From: Humulus lupulus
Taxonomy: Eukaryota > Streptophyta > Magnoliopsida > Rosales > Cannabaceae
DNA length: 64,000 nucleotides
NCBI RefSeq assembly: GCF_963169125.1
Contig: NC_084802.1
Coordinates: 16,988,896 to 17,052,895 of the forward strand
Direction of reading: 5' to 3'
In this document: in pieces, positions 30,977 to 43,145 of the stretch
How the letters are laid out: the number at the start of each line of letters is the position of its first letter
How positions within the stretch are numbered: the first letter of the stretch is position 1
Position numbers and translations under genes: made by a program
The notes under the pieces: generated by a model
The model's input: only the letters and a program-made list of their open reading frames with translations
Database searches by the model: none
Told to the model about the DNA's origin: nothing

Positions 30977-32166
30977 CTAGGTACTCTTTCTGACCCAAAC
31001 CTTCCTTCCACTTCTACTTAAATGTTCAAACGACCCTCTCATCTTTCCTAACTTGAACAATCTTAAAAAGATAAAATTACCCTCATATGGCAAAGTGATA
31101 ACTGCAGGAATAAATCCAGAAACATCCATAGCCACTTTAAGGCGAGCGCAGAAAAAATTCTTCCCCTCTAAAGTGTCTTTATCAATATCTAATAACCCTC
31201 CACAGAGAGAACCAATGACCTTAAAACCATGATGATTCCATAAATTCAAAGGGATCCCTTCAACACCTATCCATTCATGTTTACATGAAATTCTTCTCTC
31301 CATCATTTGACTTTTCCAGCTCCATTTAACAAAAGTGATTGTTGAAGGACCCGGAATGGTCACCGAACCAATAGAGACCAACCTCTCCTGCTCCCTCACA
31401 TTAGCACACCAAAGTATTACTCTATCATCTGAGAAGTTAGAGACCCTTAACTTTTTTCCCCACCATCGCTGCACTCCCTCTTGAATAGCCGACCAAGGTA
31501 ACCGACCATCCTTTCTGAACATAAAAACAGCACACTGCCAATCAAAAAATGACTCTTTCCTAGAGTTAAACGCTTGGCCTTCCTCTAACATCATCTTTTC
31601 AACTGTAACATCCGCTTCCTTCTCTACCAAGGACACTATATTTGAATTCCTCTTAACTATGGAAGCCCAAGAAACCGATTTGTCCACCTTCCGAGATCCC
31701 CTTGAGAATTAAGATCTTTCTTTCTAACCAACTGATTCAAGCAATCCACTAGCCCTTTCCAGCCCTTGGCGAAATCCTCCTCAGGAATAATAATCGAATT
31801 AATAACCCTGTTTTTGAGGACTGAAATCTTCAAAAAAACTCCTCTGACATTCTGAAAACAATCCAACAACACCCTTATGGAATTATTTCTGAAAGTTGTC
31901 CTTCGATTTACCCTAAGATTGACTTTAGCACCAAATATCCTTTTCACCTCTTCTAACAGCCACAAAGATGCATCTAAAGTTAACGAAATCTCATAACCCG
32001 TTAACCTAGTCCTCTCACAAATCCGAACTGAGCCTCCATCCCTGGAAAGGGTCATCATGAATACCTTGTGTGCTGTTCTAAAGCTCCAATACTTCTGACC
32101 AGAAAAGGGGACATTTTTCTTCCCATAACCAGTAGGGTTATGGTGCACGTTTGACCTAGACATCAT
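30977..32166 (-). pseudogene. LINE ORF1 (DUF4283-like RNA-binding protein)
   Basis: ORF1 coats LINE RNA. Two overlapping frames (31657-32166 and 30977-31687) need one frameshift near 31670. The second carries the typical plant ORF1 text: WASIVKRN, VRVSNFSDD-like LRVSNFSDDRVILWC, WIGVEGIPLNLWN, FKVIGSLCGGLLDID and FCARLKV. This is the DUF4283/DUF4283-like region that precedes a zinc knuckle in many plant LINEs. The first frame starts MMSRSNVHHNPTGYGKKN, a basic N-terminus. Confidence 0.75.
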
Positions 32167-32396
32167 CTAAGACATATTTTATGTGAATGGTTTAGTAAAT
32201 GCTGGATGGTTAGTTGTGTTAACAAGCCAACCAAAGGATTATAAACCAAAGAGTCTGATGGCAACAATGTTTTATTTATTCAAGAAATTTTTACATTTAA
32301 TGCACTACCAATTCATGTCGCTAATATCAAGTATGAATATATTTGTCTACTTGTGAATGATAAATGGTTATGGATAGAATTTGATTGAAAAATATT
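32167..32396. other. Unassigned AT-rich flank
   Basis: AT-rich sequence between the LINE start and the MITE, with no ORF or recognised repeat. It may be intron or upstream sequence of the Transposase_24 relic. Confidence 0.4.
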
Positions 32397-32762
32397 GGGT
32401 TTATACTTTTTTGGACCCTATGTTTTGCCCCATTATCTGTTTGGGCCTTGTATTTTGACAAATTATTCTTTTGGACCCTGTGTTTTGTATAATGGTTCAA
32501 ATAGATTTCTAAACTCAATTTGATGAAGAAAAATATTGAATATGACAACACAGTTGTTATGCAGAATGATTGTGCGTTTGTTTAGAATTGTTAATTTGAT
32601 AAATTATTTGTGATTTTAGTTCAAAAAAACTTTGACCAAAATCGAGTTTAGGAGTTTATTTGAATCATTTTACAAGACACAAGGTTCAAAAAATAATTTG
32701 TTATAACACATGGTCCAAATAGATAATTACACAAAATACAGGATCTAAAAAGGTATAAACCT
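32397..32762. mobile_element. 366-bp MULE-type MITE
   Basis: About 130 bp at each end form an inverted repeat: GGGTTTATACTTTTTTGGAC on the left pairs with GGATCTAAAAAGGTATAAACCT on the right. Further matched pairs extend inward (CAAATTATTCTTTTGGACC / GGTTCAAAAAATAATTTG). AAAAATATT (32388-32396) and AAAAATATA (32763-32771) look like a 9-bp target duplication with one change, typical of Mutator-like elements. No coding capacity. Confidence 0.8.
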
Positions 32763-32867
32763 AAAAATATAAATGTTATTTTGTTTGTTTATTTAGGTTA
32801 TTTTTTTAGTAATTAATTGATTTTTTTAATGTTGTGAATTAATTTTTTTCTTTCTTATCTAGGTACA

Positions 32868-33384
32868 TTGATTATGGATCCACCAATTCCTAATGATGAT
32901 GGTGTAAAGACGACATATGCACCATCACAACTAACACTGAAGAAATCCATGGGTATATCACAGATGAACAATATCACCAGACAAAGAAGTGATTGTATCA
33001 TGATGGAAATTGAGTATAATCGCTATGGCCAAGTGATTGGAAAAGGGGCGACGAAAATGGCGAGTTGTATTGGTGTTTTGGCACGTAGACACGTGCCTTC
33101 AAACTACAACAACTGGAAGGATGTTCCAAATGCACACAAAAACATCATTTGGAAGGCTATCCAGGTCAATTTTGAGATTAAAATACTACCTTTTCTTAAT
33201 AAGTTTGCTCAATAAAGTTTGTTATTTGATAATATGTAAATCTTTGCAGTCATCTTTTGATGGAGATCTAACATCAAAGAAGAGAGTCTTGAAGGAAGCT
33301 GAGGAACAATGGAGGAACTGGAAGGCCAATCTCACTAGAGATTTGATCTATAAGTACAAAGACATTGCTCCAGAACTTCTTACC
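32868..33384 (+). pseudogene. Transposase_24-type (En/Spm) gene, 5' exons
   Basis: This is a plant 'Transposase_24' domain protein, the accessory protein of many CACTA (En/Spm) elements. Exon 1 starts about 32868 (MIMDPPIPNDDG). It carries EYNRYGQVIGKGATKMASCI, GVLARRHVPSNYNNWKDVP, WKAIQVNFEI, a likely intron (33165-33248 ending TTTGCAG), and WRNWKANLTRDLIYKY. The family pattern is G.P.G......S..G...R..V......W..+P......W..+...F. The gene is cut at 33384 by solo LTR F and resumes at 35760. Confidence 0.68.
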
Positions 33385-35754
33385 CGTAACGCCCTACTAC
33401 CTTAGAGCCGTTACTAAGTGAAGTTTAAATGTGCAATCAACTCGTTAAACGAGGTTTTTAGAACAAAAGTGTGATTAAATAGAAGTCTAGGCTGTAATCT
33501 TTAAAAAGTACCTTATTTCATTAAAAGTTCAAGAGTTTAATATTTGGGATCCCATAACTCAGTTTACAAAATATTTACAACTCAAAACAATTTTATAAGT
33601 AATTAATCATCAAAACTAGGGTTTGTACAGCCATTTCTCAAAAAATATTCCCAACCAAAGCAGTCGAGCAGGCCAAACATGTACGCGCCGCCCCCACACT
33701 CTCCGTACTCATGGCTGGTTGACTTTCTCTTTGCCCTTACCTGCAACACAGCGCACCCGTGAGCCGAAGCCTAGCAAGAAAACTCAAACAACTCATAACA
33801 TACGCATAATATACAGTCACTATAGCAGACAACTCATATCTAGTGAGACAGTCCATAAAATCTAACACATACACGGCCATGCCGTCCCAGAAGCATTACC
33901 AAAGCCTGGGATCTTGGTCTATACCGTAAGGATATCCCATGTATTCATTGGGATCTCACCCTAACCACGAGCACTCTATGTGCAAAGTGGTATTCCCGGC
34001 TCCACTGCCGTTCTCGGCCCTTCGCCGTTCCCGACCCTTCGTCATTCAATCTGCTTTTACCAAATTTAGCATTCTCAAATAACAATCAAACATACAATCG
34101 TTCATATTAAGCAACATCCTAGCAACGATACAATTTAGGGTCGCGCCCTGCAACAATTCTATGGGCCCAAGCCCTGCTCTACGGGTGCTACAGTTTTTCT
34201 TACCTGTATCCCGAGCTTTCCGATGCACCAAGGTCACAAGCACGGTCCTCTAGCACAAGCCTCTCCAAAATCCTAGTCACAACACACATAAAACACTTTT
34301 AATACTAACTAATACCAAAACCACTTCCCGGGACCAATCCCGTACTCTCGGGACCTCTAATTCCTTAAAACAATACATTGGAGCCATCCCCCGAGTCCCC
34401 GGGCAAAAGCCCTAAAAACACAATTTTTGGGTGTCAAAAATGGCCTAGGGCCGCGGCGCCTGGCGGCTTTCCCTCATCCTGATGCAACCTCGCGCCGCGG
34501 CGCTCCTTCGCGAACCCAGATTTCTGGGTTTTCTCTTGCGTTTTTCTCGAGCTAAAACCACTCCAAATCATCCCAAACAAGTACCTAAGCCCCAAGACCA
34601 ATTCAAAACCCCAAATAAACCGTCTATCAACCTATAAACACCACCAACAAACTCAAACACACAATCACACCCAACATTCACACTTGAGTTTCAGATTTCA
34701 AACACTTAAACCTATAAACCAGAAACTTAAACCAAAGCTTGAGAAACTTAAACAATGCTTCCAAATCCTTAAACTATATCAAATACGAAAATTCAAAGAT
34801 GTTTTAAACTCTTACCTCAATCAATAACTCAGCTCGAACTCTCTCCAATCCCAGCTTTAAACCAAACTCCTCTTGATAAACTAGCTGAATTCTCATGCAA
34901 AACTAGCCATGGCTATCCTTCAGTTTTCATTCTTACCTTTTAAAATTAAGCTCAAAACTTTACAAAACAGGGGATAAATCCTTACCTCAGAGTAGTCCTT
35001 GACCTGAGTTTGATTCCACACCCTTAAGCACTTCACTAGCCTCAAAGAACTCAGCTCACTTCCTCTTCCACTTTGCCTTCTAAGCTCTTAGTTTTTCCTC
35101 TTCCTTCTTGATTTCTCTAGCCCTCCAAAACTTGATTTCAGTCATACCTAGCATAAAGGATCATGTATATTCATTTCCCCCAGCAAAAGTTATATAAACC
35201 TCTGCCAAAAGACTATCTTATCCCTCTATCAAAATCCCTTCCTAAGTAAACCTCAAGGGCACTCTTGTCCTTTCACCTATATTGCAAGTCTACCACTTCT
35301 TCCCCCTAAACATGTTACTCTCAGCAGTAACTAATGGTTACCCAGGTTACTCAATCACCAATAACCATTAACCACAAATTCTCAACTCAACTCAACTCAC
35401 AAAATTCCCCCAAAGTACCCCTAGGCTCTTCCCGAGCCGGGTATAAAATCCCGTTGTGACTTTTAATTTATCTAGCTCTCTAGGACCATCTCGGCATGTG
35501 CATCACATTAATATCACCACACCCACGTGGTACAAACCACAAAATATAATTATCACATTTATCCCCTCAACAGGCTAAAGTTACCAATTTACCCCTATCA
35601 AGCAAACGGGGCTCACATGCATATTTATACCACCTAAACATGCATTCTAATCACATATTCATTTAAATTCACATATTATCATATTAATTCACTTATTGCT
35701 CTCCAGGCACGCTAATCAAGGTCCTAAACCTTATTAGCAACTTAGGGTGTTACA
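33385..35754 (-). repeat. Solo LTR F (2370 bp), TSD TTACC
   Basis: TTACC flanks both sides (33380-33384 and 35755-35759). On the minus strand it runs TGTAACACCCTAAGTTGC...GGGCGTTACG, with the terminal CA decayed to CG. There is no internal coding region and no second LTR copy. Its ends and a block near 33720-33770 (GCTTCGGCTCACGGGTGC on the minus strand) match solo LTR G, so F and G belong to one family. A CCGCGG cluster lies at 34445-34505. The TGTAA..CCC start suggests a Del/Tekay-type gypsy family. Confidence 0.85.
34445..34505. repeat. CCGCGGCGC cluster in LTR F
   Basis: GGGCCGCGGCGCCTGGCGG and CGCGCCGCGGCGCTCC lie 45 bp apart in an AT-rich LTR. The matching region of LTR G has the same words. 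Confidence 0.65.
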
Positions 35755-35759
35755 TTACC

Positions 35760-36481
35760 TATCCACCAGAGTCATATGCAGAGTGGATAAACCTTGCAGA
35801 TTGGTAGGGCTTCGTTGCCAAGAGATTAAGACTTGGATTGGAGAAAATGAGGGAAGAAGAACAAGATCGACGAGCGATGAACAAATATGACCACCGAGTG
35901 TCAAGGGGTTGTTACATTAAGAATTTGCAGGAGCTCGAAGCTCAGTTGGGCCATGAACTTACTGAGTTCGATAGAGCTAATTTGTGGCCGAAAATTAGAT
36001 TGAATGTAAAAGGAGAGCTAATTGGAAATGCATCACATGTCTTTGAGAGGAATGTAAGTATTAACTTCAATTAAATTAGTGAGTTCAAATAATGTATAAC
36101 TACTAAGTTTTAACATATTTGATTTTTAATTGTATACTGGATGATTATGAGTTAGTAGAAGACACTTTTGAAGTGCAAGGCACACAAGATGTCCTAACAA
36201 TGACATTGGATACTCCAGAGCTTTCTGAGCGTATTAGGGGGATGGGTAAACATGTGATTCCTACTTTGTTTCATAACTCGAATCCTAAGAGATCAACGTT
36301 TACCAAATCAAGTGAATTAACTAGCGTCCAAGAACTAAAAGAGAGGCTTCACCAACAGGAACAAAAATTAAATGAGTTAGCGAAGTTACTTCAAGTCCAA
36401 CAAAGTGGAATTGGTGGATTGTTACCTGGATTTGGCTCGAATGTGGGTGGACAAGCCTCGAACTTACCACCAACACCATAG
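35760..36481 (+). pseudogene. Transposase_24-type gene, 3' exons
   Basis: Reading resumes after the solo LTR with PPESYAEWINLADW and, past a stop, LGLEKMREEEQDRRAMNKYDH, then SRGCYIKNLQELEAQLGHEL, the part of the Transposase_24 domain with R..N...H..G......E.E...G. An intron with GTAAGTATT (36054) ends near 36130. The last exon (to 36481) has a TLDTPELSERIRGMG-like segment and a coiled coil (LKERLHQQEQKLNELAKLLQVQ), typical of CACTA accessory proteins. Confidence 0.65.
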
Positions 36482-36737
36482 CCAACACCAACACAACCCA
36501 TAGTAACTCCTTAGAGAGCACTGAGTGTGCTTCAGGTAATATTCTTGCTTCAAATAACTTTAATTAATTTTTAATTAATAAATTTTAGAAAATTAGCAGC
36601 AAAACTATCTAATCTTAGGCAAAAGTTATGCTAAAATTTCTAATTGCTTTTACAAAAAAATTTCCTTCCACCAAGATTTAGTTGCATTTGCTGGTCCATG
36701 TCGTTATTCGTTAATTACTAATGTGGCACACATGTTT
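36482..36737. other. AT-rich 3' flank of the Transposase_24 relic
   Basis: No ORF. It ends at TGTTT (36733-36737), the target duplication of the copia element; the same host sequence resumes at 49590. Confidence 0.5.
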
Positions 36738-38595
36738 TGTTGGAAAAAACTTATACAGGATCTTTATTTATTTTCATGTATATCTAATATTAAACAAATT
36801 AATACGATATAGCCTAAAACATGTTTCTAAAATTGAATTCAAAGAGAAACAAATAATATAATACTTACAATATACGCAGCAGAATTAAGAGTCCTTCCTT
36901 CAGTTTCTCAAACTCTTGTATCCTTTCTGTCGCAGAGTATTATCAAGAAACTGAACCGATCTTCTATTTTCTTCACGATCTTCCAATGTATCCTTAGAAC
37001 CACCTAGAATAGTGTGGGCAATTCTCAACACATGAGATAGATATAGAGAGAAGAAGAGAAAATAACAAAGTGGCTTAGAAAAGGACTTGTGTTTAGAGAG
37101 AATATAAAACTATCAGAAAATCTGACTTGTGACTTATCTATCGTCTCTGAAATCTTCTCTCTAAGCACTCCTTTTATAGACTCAATTAGGCCATTTAATT
37201 TAATTAAAAAATCAATAAAATAACAGCCATTTTGAAGCCCTAGGTCGAAATTATCATGGGCTATAGGCCCGTGAAATTTCCCATTTGATTATAAGCCCAT
37301 TGGACTTAAAATCAAGGCATGTATTATTTCCTATTGATTTAATTAATTAAATAATTATTTAAATCCTTTATCAAATTAATTATTTATAATTTGAACCTTG
37401 ATTTAAATTTATTTATTAATTTAGATACCAATTTATCTTAATTAATAAATCTGCCATAATTTCTCTTTTCTTCTCAAAATTAAACAACTCTGTGAAACTA
37501 TCCAAAATTGACCTGGTCAACTTTGATAATTCTAATTGATAATTAAATCAATTAATTGAGACTATCTAGATGATTTAATCCAAGGTACAATGGGTACCAT
37601 GGGCCTATGAAATCAAGCTCCAATAAGTTATCATAAATCTAACAAATAAATTTACTACCTTATTAATTCCTCGTGACTCCACTATAGACTTGGAATTGCA
37701 CTCTTGAAATCATAGAACGCTCTATAACAAATATAGATACGCTATTAATTATCCATTGTTACAACCATAATTGTCACTCAATCCTCTATAGACGGACTAC
37801 AATGAGATAGGACTAAAATACCGTTTTACCCCTCATTGTATTTTATCCTTAAAACACTTAGTTCCTTGTAAATGATATTTCAGTAAACTAATTTAATTAC
37901 TGAAATGAGATCTCTATCATTTAACACATTGAACCAAACTAAAAGGAAACCATCGTTTCACTTCTTCATCAGAAGCTATAGATGTTCATATCTATGATTA
38001 ACACTCCCACTCAATTATACTACCGAGTTCCCAAGATGTAAGTATGGGCTAGTCCGTAGGGTAAGCTGGTAACGAACAAGTCAAAGAACTCAAATAATAC
38101 AATCAGTTAGAATACTAACCACTCAGAATTGAGATTGAATTGACCTATGGTCAACTATATGATATGACTAGAATAGATAATAACGGTATGTTTACTTATC
38201 TTATCAACTGTCAATATCGGTCCTGTCCGATGTAACAAATACATCCGATCCTAATAACTTTGCTAATGTTCTGGAAAGAACATAACACTGTAATGTGTAA
38301 GTAGATCATATCGTAGATTGGCAAGTCAGTGTAAATCCAGTGCACTGACTAATCTTATTACTAACTTATTTTGAACATATAATCATATTTATATTCTACT
38401 GTGATTACGTCACTATAAATAAGATTAGCTATATGCTCGGGATTTAATAGAAGTTTATATTAAACAAATAATCATGAAAATAAAACATGTGAGCAAAGTG
38501 ATTGACCAAGTCAAAAAATTATTTCTATTCTTTTATTGATAATAAAATGAGATTACAAAGAATTTGGGTTTTAATTAGGGCATAAAACCCCAACA
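36738..38595 (-). repeat. 3' LTR of copia element H (1858 bp)
   Basis: On the minus strand it runs TGTTGGGGTT...TTCCAACA and is followed on its right by the PPT. It is collinear with 47732-49589, with the same length and scattered single-base differences at a low level by eye. Confidence 0.92.
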
Positions 38596-38610
38596 AACTC
38601 CCACTTGCAC
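38596..38610 (-). promoter_or_regulatory. Polypurine tract of copia element H
   Basis: The minus strand reads GTGCAAGTGGGAGTT directly before the 3' LTR start TGTTGGGG, the usual plus-strand primer of Angela-like copia elements. Confidence 0.75.
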
Positions 38611-38619
38611 TAATTGAAA

Positions 38620-41322
38620 CTAATGCCTTAATTCTACTAATCCCATCTCCTTGATATGCTTATCAAATGTAGCATCCGGTAGTGTCTTTGTAAACGGATC
38701 TGCAAGATTGTCTTCAGTTGCAATCTTCATAACCTTCACATCTCCCCTGGCCACATATTCTCGAATAATGTGATACTTCCTTTCTATATGCTTACTCCTC
38801 TTGTGACTTCGAGGTTCTTTCGAGTTGGCTATCGCTCCTGTATTGTCACAAAACAACACAAGCGGTTTATCCATTTCTGGAATAACTCCAAGATCCAAAT
38901 AGAACTTCTTTAGCCAGACTATTTCCTTAGCTGCTTCTGATGTAGCTATGTACTCAACCTCCATGGTGGAATCTGAGATTGCAGACTACTTTACGCTTCT
39001 CCAAATCACAGCTCCACCCCCAAGAGTAAACACCATTCCAGAAGGAGACTTTTTGTCATCGACATCAGTCTGAAAATCTGAATCGGTGTAGCCTACAGGG
39101 TTCAGAACACCACCCTTGTAGACTAACATATAATCCCTAGTCCGTCTCAAATACTTCAGGATATGCTTAACTGCTATCCAATGTTCCGGTCCTGGGTTTG
39201 ACTGATACCTGCTCACTACTCCCACTGCATAGCAGATATCTGGTCTAGTACACAACATGGCATACATCAGACTTCCAACTGCAGATGCGTAAGGAACTTT
39301 TCTCATTGCATCTTCCTCTTCAGGAGTCTGGGGAGACTGCTTCTTTGAAAGATGAATTCCATGGTGGGACGGTAGACGCCCTTTCTTGGAATTTGTCATT
39401 GAGAAACGTTCAAGCACTTTATCAATGTAAGCTGCTTGAGATATAGCTAAAAGTTTGTTCTTTCTATCCCTGATGATTTGGATACCTAGAACATAACTTG
39501 CTTCACCCAAATCCTTCATCTGGAATTGAGTGCTCAGCCAATTCTTCACATCTGATAATTTCTTAACATTGTTTCCAATGAGTAAGATATCATCTACATA
39601 AAGAACTAGGAATACCACTATTTGATTTGCCTTCAGTTGGTAAACACAGGGCTCATCAATATTTTGTTCAAAGCCATAGGTTTTGATTATTTCATCAAAC
39701 CTAAGATTCCAGGAACGAGAAGCTTGCTTAAGTCCATAGATGGACTTATTTAACTTACAAACTTTTCCTTCTTGTCCAGATACTTTAAATCCTTCTGGCT
39801 GATCCATATAAATGACCTTGTCAAGCTTTCCATTAAGAAAAGCTGTCTTGACGTCCATTTGCCAAATCTCATAGTCGAGAGCGGCTGCTATGGATAGGAG
39901 GATGTGAATGGATTTGAGCATGGCTACCGGACTAAAAGTTTCCTCATAGTCCACGCCTTCTCTTTGGGTATAACCCTTTGCCACTAATCGAGCTTTATAA
40001 GTCTCGATATTTCCATCAAGACCTCGTTTCTTCTTGTAGATCCACTTGCACCCAATGGCCCTAAAGTCACTAGGTGCTTCCACAAGATCCCAGACGGAAT
40101 TTGAGTACATAAACTCCATTTCCCGTTTCATGGCTTCGAGCCATAGTTCCTTTTCAGGGCTAGCCATTGCCTGTTTGAAAGACAATGGATCATCATCACT
40201 AGTGTCACCAACAACCATATTGGTTTCACCATCCAAACCATAGCGAACTGGGTTTCTAGAAACCCTCCCACTATGACGAGGCTCTGTGACTGTTTGCTCA
40301 GGAACAGTGGTACTTTCTTCATTTAAATCGACTTGCGTCGATTGTACATGAAGAGTGGGAATTTCATCATCAACTCGCGTTGATGACGATGGAACATTGG
40401 TTGGAGTCAATTCTTTAACCATCTCCTCTAAAACTACTTTGCTGTGAGGTTTAAAGTGTTGGACATAGTCATTTTCCAGAAAAGTAGCATTTGTAGAAGT
40501 AAACACTTTCTTTTCTCAATGACTGTAGAAAAGTCCACCCCAAGTACCTTTAGGATAGCCAACAAACATGCAAACTTCAGTTTGCAGTTCTAGCTTTCCC
40601 TCCTTTTTCCTCAGGACGTGAGCGGGACAGCCCCAGATTCTATAATGGCGTAAACTAGGTTCACGACCATTCCAGAGTTCTAAAGGTGTTTTGGGGATTG
40701 ATTTTGATGGCACGACATTGAGAATGTCATTCGTGGTTTCAATTGCATGTCCCCGGAACGAAGTTGGCAGAGTTGAGTAACTAAGCATGCATCTAACCAT
40801 TTCCAATAAAGTTCTGTTCTGGCGTTCCGCTACACCATTTTGTTGCAGAGTACCTGGGGCAGTAAGTTGTGATAAAATCCCAAGTTCAGTTAAATGATCT
40901 TGGAACTGCATATCCAAATATTCTCCACCCCTATCAGATCGCAAGATCTTTGACCTTTTACCTAATTGGTTCTGAGCCATTGCTAGGAATTCCTGAAACT
41001 TTGAAAATGTTTATGATTTCCTATGCATTAGGTAAAGACATGAGTATCTAGAGTAATCATCAATGAAAGTGACGAAATACTCAAAACCACCCCTGGCTTG
41101 TACATTCAAAGGTCCACAAACATCTGAATGCAGAAGACCAAGTGGTTCTTTGGCCCTATCACCCTTTGCAGAGAATGGACGCTTAGTCAGTTTGCCTTCT
41201 AGACAAGATTCACAGACAGGTAATTCACCTAAGGTGAGTTCCCTCAAAGGTCCATCCTTTGTAAGTCTTTGAATCCTATCATAGCCAATGTGACCTAGTC
41301 TCAAGTGCCATAAATACGTCAT
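38620..41322 (-). pseudogene. pol: copia pol of element H: integrase, RT, RNase H
   Basis: In order on the minus strand: GAG_pre-integrase (HLRLGHIGYDRIQRL), integrase (HSDVCGPL, VTFIDDYSR, LRSDRGGEYLD, QQNGVAERQNRT, so D, D and E present), RT (CKWIYKKKRG, LVAKGYTQREGVDYEETFSP, MDVKTAFLNG, YVDDILLIGNN intact) and RNase H (GYTDSDFQ, TMEVEYIATSEAAKEIVW, LFCDNTGA, RSKHIERKYH). Lesions are few: a frame break between 40506 and 40516, another at about 40980-41011, and a TAG in RNase H at about 38983 (WRSVK*SAISDS, where the family has Gln). All active sites are intact, fitting a recent insertion. Confidence 0.9.
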
Positions 41323-42051
41323 ATTATTGTTATCGGTCTTTTGACGTTTATTGGTCCTAGGTTTAGCTACTTTGAATAAATCATTATTAAGAGCGAGGGG
41401 TTCGTTAGGTCACAGAATATAAAGCCCGTTTTCCAAACATGCAATACACAATTGTGATCCATTGAAAGAAATAGATATATTAAAACTTGTGAAAGTCATA
41501 ACAAATTGTTCTAATTGCAACATGGAAACTGAAATTAAATTTCTACTAAAATCCAGAATAAAAAATACATCTTTTAAAATTAAAAATTTATTTCCGAACA
41601 TCAGACGAGCTCTTCCTCTAGCTTGGACCGCAATGAACGCTCTGATCCCAACTCTAAGCTTTAAGCCGCCTTCGTTCACTTCCTCCCACGATTCAAGAAG
41701 CTGTAAAGAGTTACAAACATGGTTGGCAGATCCAGAATCAATAATCCAAACAGATTTATCATTCTCTAAAACACATGTTTCTAAGATAAATGAACTATAA
41801 TCATTACCTTTATTTTTCGCTATTAGAAACTTGGGGCAATCTCGTTTCCAATGCCCCTTCCCTTTGCAGTGAAAACATTTATCTTTACCTTTCTTGTTTT
41901 TCATGTTTTTCCCCTTAGGCGTCTGTGCACGTGGTTGTGCACTCATCTTTGCAGCCTTTGCAGGCTTGGGGATGTTGTTTTGTCCACCTTTCCTCTTGTT
42001 TCTAGCTTTCGAAGACGAAGCTAGATGAGCTTCAACCTTAGCTAAATCAGC
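41323..42051 (-). pseudogene. gag: copia gag C-terminus and protease of element H
   Basis: A basic segment leads into the CCHC knuckle CFHCKGKGHWKRDC (about 41840-41880). Next comes the protease with VWIIDSGSANHVCNSLQ (active DSG intact) and the LKDVFFILDFSRNLISVSML motif. The frame is open from 41946 to 41410. Upstream it runs to the TCAGC site where the solo LTR entered (42047-42051). A short frame break lies at about 41323-41409. Confidence 0.85.
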
Positions 42052-43064
42052 TGTAATGCCCCAAATTTCCTAATAAGGTTTAGGACCTTGATTAGGAGGC
42101 CGAGAGGGCCATAATTGATTTATTATGTTATTTAATGATTATATGCATGTTTATGTGAATTATATTATTATATGATGGTGAATGCATGCATATAGGCTCG
42201 TATTTTAATTGCAAGGGCATTTTGGTAATTTGGTCGTTGGGGGCGTGATTGTGTAATTTTATGCATATGGGTGAATTATAATTTTACCACATTATATGTT
42301 GATTGGTTCGAGTCTTTCGGCATGAGACGATCATGGGAATGCAAGTTTTCGATCTAGTCATAATGGGATTAAGTTCGGGGCTCGGGGTGAGTCTCGGGGT
42401 CATTTTGATGATTAGAACATTACCGAGAATTAAAGGGTAATGGGATATGATTTATTGGCATTTGAGAATGTTGAGATTAGCGGGAATCAGAGAGCGTTAA
42501 TTATAATTAACGGTATAGGTTGGAAATGACGAATTTACCCTTGGGAGTGTTTAGAAGCTTTTAAATTGGCCTAGGGGCATTATGGTCTTTTGACCTTAAG
42601 GATTTATATCAACTTTGGGGTTTAGAAGTCTGTGGAAACAGAACAAAGAACAGAGACTTCCCTCTTCCTTCCCGTACACCATTCTCTCCATTTTATCCTT
42701 TGGTGTTCTTGAGCTCTAAGAGAGGTTTCAAGCTAGGAAACTCAAAGGCTGAGGTTGTGGACTTGGTTTAGCTATTGAGGGAGGTTCAAAACTAGTTTTG
42801 AGGTGAGTTTTAGTCTTGAATTCAGGTGGTGCTCTGTTTTTCTCTTTAGTTTTTCAGTTTTTGATTTCTTGATGGAAGTGTGGATTTGAAGAGGTTTTGA
42901 TTGATGATAAGTTTGGGTTTTGATGAGGGTGAGTTATGGGTGATGTTTGGAGGTTTAAATGAGTGTTTGGAAGAGTTTTTGGGTTGATTTGAAGGGCTGG
43001 TTTGAGAGGAAAAACACAGGGGAAAAGTTGAGTTCGTGTGCTGAGTTATGGCTGGTCTGGGCTG

Positions 43065-43145
43065 AGCGCCGCGGCGCAACTGTGGAGCGCCGCAGCCCTT
43101 GGCGTCTGGCAGGGAGGCCCTCTCTGTCTGGAGGGCTCGCCGCGG
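43065..43145. repeat. CCGCGGCGC cluster in LTR G
   Basis: GAGCGCCGCGGCGCAAC, GAGCGCCGCAGCCC and CGCCGCGGCGCAGC lie within 80 bp, the GC-richest part of the LTR. LTR F has the same cluster. Confidence 0.7.

Larger units (their letters stand above)
28557..32166 (-). mobile_element. L1-type LINE, 5' half (ORF1 and ORF2 endonuclease), cut by element 2
   Basis: ORF1 (right) and the endonuclease start of ORF2 (left) lie on the minus strand. The RT domain and 3' tail are missing because element 2 inserted at 28556/28557; they may continue left of the window. The right limit is the ORF1 start at about 32166; the true 5' end is not recognisable. Confidence 0.82.
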
